From assembly GCA_964016105.1 (NCBI GenBank), contig CAXHEX010000011.1, forward strand, positions 1 through 64,000: a stretch of DNA of 64,000 nucleotides, in the 5' to 3' direction. The translations under genes and the position numbers were made by a program. The notes beneath the pieces were generated by a model, which searched no databases, was not told the DNA's origin, and worked only from the letters and a program-made list of their open reading frames with translations. The number at the start of each line of letters is the position of its first letter. Positions within the stretch are counted from its first letter, which is position 1. This DNA comes from Ketobacter sp964016105. GTDB taxonomy: Bacteria; Pseudomonadota; Gammaproteobacteria; Pseudomonadales; Ketobacteraceae. Below, piece by piece: positions 61,083 to 64,000 of this stretch.

Positions 61083-62541
61083 GGTTATTAGAGTACTCCA
61101 CCAACTCGCGCTCTTCTTCTTGCTTCAGCTTTAGAAGGCAAGCATCAATGGTTCGGCTAATGCAAGTGGCATTCTGAATCATCTGCAACTTGGGCCAGGT
61201 GCTGGTTTCACCGGCACGAATATAGCGAGCCACATCCTCAGCGGAAGCATTGGATAGTACGCGGAAAGCATTCATGGGCTGGCGCGGTGGCATGATATCA
61301 ATATCGCCGCGATAGCTTTGGGAAACAATGGAATGGGCTTTATCGATCAGTAACGCCAAACTGCGGCTACCCACTCGATTCTTCGCGAAATCCAATACAC
61401 TGGTCACATTGTAGCGTGCGTTATTAACCACCATATCTTTAAGGTAGTAACCCACGTTTTTATCAGCGTTCCTTTGCCGAGACAAGAACGGCAGAACATG
61501 GGGGTTAGTTTGACTGACAATACTGTGGTTAACACCATAGATACGCGCCAAACGTTGGATCGGCAAATCATTCTTAATGGAACCGTCCACCCATTGCCGG
61601 GACGGTATATAAGGTACCTTTTCTCCGTTGATGTTCTTGGCCCACAACATAACTGGCGGATACACATAGGGAATAGCGCAGGACGCCAGGGACGCTTTTC
61701 GAATCATCACATGGGGTGAAGTGACCGCGTTGAGCAAGCGCGACTCTTGATGGGGGTCCGCCGGGGACACGGTAATATTCACCCGTCGGCCCGTACGCTT
61801 GTAAGCCTCTTCAAAGGTGAGGTCTTGAACATTGCGCTCTAAACACAATTCCAACTGAGCCGGATCAAGCAAACCTTTGCCTCGCAGCGTTCCACGCCAC
61901 CCCACCATACGAAATGCTTCCGCGTAAATGTATTCGGGATCCAGCATGGCGGCCAACTCTTCGTTAGTATGGGTAGCCACCACCGAGGCCATTATGGAAC
62001 CGGCGCTGGAGCCGGAAATGATGCTGGGCAGTAAATCGTTTTCCCACATGGCCTTCAGCACACCCAGGTGAAACAGGCCAAGGGCTGCACCGCCGCTTAA
62101 CATTAAAGCGGACTCGCCAAACGCCTGATGAGTACGCTCAAAAAATTCCAGTTTATCCACCAGAGAAAAATGGGGAAAGTCGGTTTCGCAAATCCATCTT
62201 AAGGATGCGCACACTTCATCAAGGTAGTCAGTAATCAGATTTTTGGTGCCAAAATAGCAATGCTGATATAGCTGGTGGCTGGCGATGCGGCCCAAATTGC
62301 CGTGCAGCCCTTCGTTGACATAGAACACCAATTGATCAACGTCACCGCGCTGACGGGCCGTGTGCAGTTCGTTGTATCGCAGCCGGATCATTTTATAATC
62401 GTAGTGGGGAGAAGCATCATCCTCGCGCCACTCTTCATTACCAGAAAGGCGATCATACTCTTTCGCTGCATCGGCCCAATTCTGATAATCTTCGGCCTGC
62501 TCCATGGCATCCAAACAGGCTTTTAATGCACGTTTCATCAT
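61069..62541 (-). CDS. Patatin-like lipase with DUF3336 domain
   Basis: Lipase of 490 residues with an N-terminal DUF3336 region (about 1-140; GNEEWREDDASPHYDYKMIR) and a patatin domain: SGGAALGLFHLGV (oxyanion loop), GSSAG (Ser179) and VDGS (Asp319), the Ser-Asp dyad. The DUF3336-patatin arrangement is that of eukaryotic Tgl3/4/5 and SDP1 triacylglycerol lipases and some bacteria, fitting a role in storage-lipid turnover. No signal peptide, so probably cytoplasmic or on lipid-body surfaces. Overlaps the TetR gene downstream. Confidence 0.9.
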   Translation of the reverse strand: MMKRALKACLDAMEQAEDYQNWADAAKEYDRLSGNEEWREDDASPHYDYKMIRLRYNELHTARQRGDVDQLVFYVNEGLHGNLGRIASHQLYQHCYFGTKNLITDYLDEVCASLRWICETDFPHFSLVDKLEFFERTHQAFGESALMLSGGAALGLFHLGVLKAMWENDLLPSIISGSSAGSIMASVVATHTNEELAAMLDPEYIYAEAFRMVGWRGTLRGKGLLDPAQLELCLERNVQDLTFEEAYKRTGRRVNITVSPADPHQESRLLNAVTSPHVMIRKASLASCAIPYVYPPVMLWAKNINGEKVPYIPSRQWVDGSIKNDLPIQRLARIYGVNHSIVSQTNPHVLPFLSRQRNADKNVGYYLKDMVVNNARYNVTSVLDFAKNRVGSRSLALLIDKAHSIVSQSYRGDIDIMPPRQPMNAFRVLSNASAEDVARYIRAGETSTWPKLQMIQNATCISRTIDACLLKLKQEEERELVEYSNNHARA

Positions 62542-62692
62542 GGGGTTATCTCCACTACAGCTCGAAACCGGCCGACAGTGATTTCTTATAATTCTAGTTT
62601 AGCCGCCCGATACATCGTTCAAAGGCGCATTCATTAATGTCACTATTCTAAGGGAGATTGAGTTTCTTTTGTAGACTTGCAGGTGTGACCTA

Positions 62693-62711
62693 TTGTTAGA
62701 CAATATAACAA
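62693..62711. promoter_or_regulatory. Inverted repeat TTGTTA-N7-TAACAA upstream of the patatin gene
   Basis: Six-base perfect arms around GACAATA, between the patatin start codon and the stop of the upstream thioesterase gene (both minus strand). A candidate site for the TetR protein of the patatin unit; only the sequence symmetry supports it. Confidence 0.35.
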
Positions 62712-62772
62712 CAGATTCATTGGGGCAGACAAGATCCGCCCAGACAGTAATAAATCACTTTATTTCAATTAG

Positions 62773-63192
62773 TTAGCTATTTACTTCCAACAGATGGGGT
62801 TCCAGGCGTTTTTTCACGTCCGCTGGAATGGGAACAGATTTGCGAGAATGTTTGTCAAAATTCACCATAGTCGCTGTTCCAGTGGCACAGAGGGTTTCTT
62901 CCTGCCAGGCCTCTTGTCCCACCAGTATGGAGGAGCTGCCGATGCGAAGAATATAAGTACGGATCTCCACCGGCTTGCCAAAAAAAAGCTCCCCCAAGTA
63001 CTCAATTTCAATTTTAGCCAGCACCAGGCTCACTTCTTCTGTAGTCAGGCTTGGGTTGAAAATTCTTAAAATGGATTCACGACCTTCCAAAAACCAAACT
63101 GGCAAGACCGTGTTGTTGATGTGCCCCATGGCATCGGTGTCACAAAAACGTGGTCGAATCTCCAAGGAAAACATTGAATCAGGTATCGTCAT
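62773..63192 (-). CDS. Acyl-CoA thioesterase (4-hydroxybenzoyl-CoA thioesterase family)
   Basis: Hot-dog-fold thioesterase of 139 residues. RPRFCDTDAMGHINNTVLPVWFLEGRE holds the catalytic Asp and the family helix. The start at 63192 (MTIPDSMF) is preferred over an in-frame codon at 63234; GGAG lies a little far upstream. It would hydrolyse acyl-CoA; chain preference unknown. Same strand as, and upstream of, the patatin lipase, 231 bp apart with its own possible promoter region between. Confidence 0.82.
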   Translation of the reverse strand: MTIPDSMFSLEIRPRFCDTDAMGHINNTVLPVWFLEGRESILRIFNPSLTTEEVSLVLAKIEIEYLGELFFGKPVEIRTYILRIGSSSILVGQEAWQEETLCATGTATMVNFDKHSRKSVPIPADVKKRLEPHLLEVNS

Positions 63193-63480
63193 CGTTCTTT
63201 TTATCTCCGCAGCAGCGCCATCAGGGAACTGCACTTACTTTCGGGGCGAGAATTATACACACAGATTGGTTTGGGTGCCTTACTTCGGAGCACTTTCTCT
63301 GTCAAAAGCCTATAACTGTTTGAACTAAAGAAAGCCCCACTAGCCTATTTGGTAGGGTGACCTTAATGGTAGACCAATCTGGCTATTTGGCACCCAATTC
63401 CCTCTACAATCCAGTTTTTGCATGATCCTCTGCACAGAAACCGATATAGTTTCCGATGAATAGATCTTAGGAATTGATCA

Positions 63481-64000
63481 ATGAACGCTATGAACCCGCC
63501 AATCGTCCTAGTATTCGCCGGCCACGACCCCACTGGGGGCGCAGGTATCCAAGCAGACATCGAAACTCTCGCCAGCCTAGGCTGCCACGCTTGCTCTGTT
63601 ATCACCGCATTGACGGCTCAAGATACCCATGATGTAAAAGACTTTGTTCCCGTATCAGAGACCTTTCTGGTGGAACAAGCCAGAGCGGTATTGGAAGATA
63701 TGCCGATTGCCGCCATCAAAATCGGTATGACTGCCAGTGTTGAAATTATTGAGGCCATTCATACATTGCTGCAGGATTACCCCGACATACCCGTGATATT
63801 CGATCCAGTTATGGCGGCCGGTGGAGGGGGCTCTTTAGCAAAACAAAATTTAATAGAAGCCTTTAACACCCTATTAATTCCCATTGCCACCATCATCACC
63901 CCCAACACCATCGAAGCCAAACAGCTATGCTCCGATGCAGACACCCTGGACGCCTGTGCTCAACAATTGATGGCACAAGGCTGCGAGTATGTACTCATTA
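63481..64000 (+). CDS. thiD: Hydroxymethylpyrimidine / phosphomethylpyrimidine kinase ThiD, 5' part
   Basis: Runs off the right edge after 173 codons without a stop. It starts MNAMNPPIVLVFAGHDPTGG with AGGA at 63469-63472. The family signatures HDPTGGAGIQADIETLASLG, TALTAQDT, IKIGMTASVE and DPVMAAGGGGSL are intact; the anion-hole motif is beyond the edge. ThiD makes the HMP pyrophosphate half of thiamin. I see no TPP riboswitch in the 288 bp upstream (no CTGAGA element). Confidence 0.92.
   Translation, partial: MNAMNPPIVLVFAGHDPTGGAGIQADIETLASLGCHACSVITALTAQDTHDVKDFVPVSETFLVEQARAVLEDMPIAAIKIGMTASVEIIEAIHTLLQDYPDIPVIFDPVMAAGGGGSLAKQNLIEAFNTLLIPIATIITPNTIEAKQLCSDADTLDACAQQLMAQGCEYVLI

Noticed and set aside
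63193..63480. TPP riboswitch upstream of thiD.
   Set aside because: No CTGAGA or ACCTGA core elements and no matching fold could be seen.
1..64000. CRISPR arrays, tRNA or rRNA genes, integrase with attachment sites, or phage modules.
   Set aside because: No regularly spaced short repeats, no tRNA-like cloverleaf with CCA end and no phage structural or recombinase genes were recognised on reading either strand.

Overview
The window looks like a chromosomal stretch of a free-living, probably marine gammaproteobacterium. The support is: coding density is high with short overlapping operons, there are many lipoproteins with a gammaproteobacterial lipobox, and there are OmpA-type envelope proteins, SelD/SelU, SLC13, MATE and RND transporters and a chemotaxis receptor. 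Several lipid or hydrocarbon genes (sterol-desaturase-like hydroxylase, Baeyer-Villiger-type monooxygenase, PF10118 hydrolase, patatin with DUF3336, thioesterase) recall oil- and lipid-using Pseudomonadales/Oceanospirillales. The genus is a guess. I saw no rRNA, tRNA, CRISPR array, complete insertion sequence or prophage.

Layout. 0-16.4 kb: a diguanylate cyclase whose EAL domain is cut off, a GSH-hydroquinone reductase, a lipoprotein esterase, a TetR/fatty-acid-hydroxylase divergon with two matching operators, a Crp-like regulator, an SRPBCC lipoprotein, a soluble chemotaxis receptor with four tandem PAS domains, an SLC13/RCK transporter, an aminoglycoside-phosphotransferase-fold kinase and a secreted Cys-rich protein behind a LacI-type palindrome. 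16.4-23.2 kb: a tightly coupled operon selD-selU-phnD-phnC-phnE (selenophosphate synthesis, tRNA selenation and a PhnCDE-like importer, plausibly for selenium oxyanions), with a divergent tetR-yciI pair and tandem operators. 23.3-30.6 kb: glutamate dehydrogenase, two DUF4398/OmpA lipoproteins, then an avidin-domain/pepsin-like aspartic protease fusion placed 12 bp upstream of a MASE1 hybrid histidine kinase.

30.5-41.6 kb: SEC-C protein and iron alcohol dehydrogenase, GIY-YIG protein, then a PF10118 hydrolase / AraC regulator / flavin monooxygenase group that shares a 28-bp site, the ergothioneine genes egtB-egtD, a secreted glycerophosphodiesterase, a lipoprotein Nudix hydrolase and envelope lipoproteins. 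41.6-55.1 kb: a signalling and envelope region with an FHA membrane protein plus trypsin-like protease, MoxR-VWA, PAP2, an LpxH-like phosphatase, a PstS-OmpA fusion, DUF lipoproteins, and a TagF/PP2C pair of the type VI secretion type without any core secretion gene. 55.1-64 kb: MMPL/RND exporter, a receiver domain lacking its phospho-acceptor Asp, a FliL-like periplasmic protein, MATE exporter, DUF4282 protein, a patatin lipase/TetR pair, a thioesterase and the 5' part of thiD running off the right edge.

The most unusual item is the avidin-pepsin fusion. The best-supported regulatory inferences are the AraC site shared by two promoters and the two TetR divergons. Functions are read from sequence motifs remembered for each family; no database search was run.
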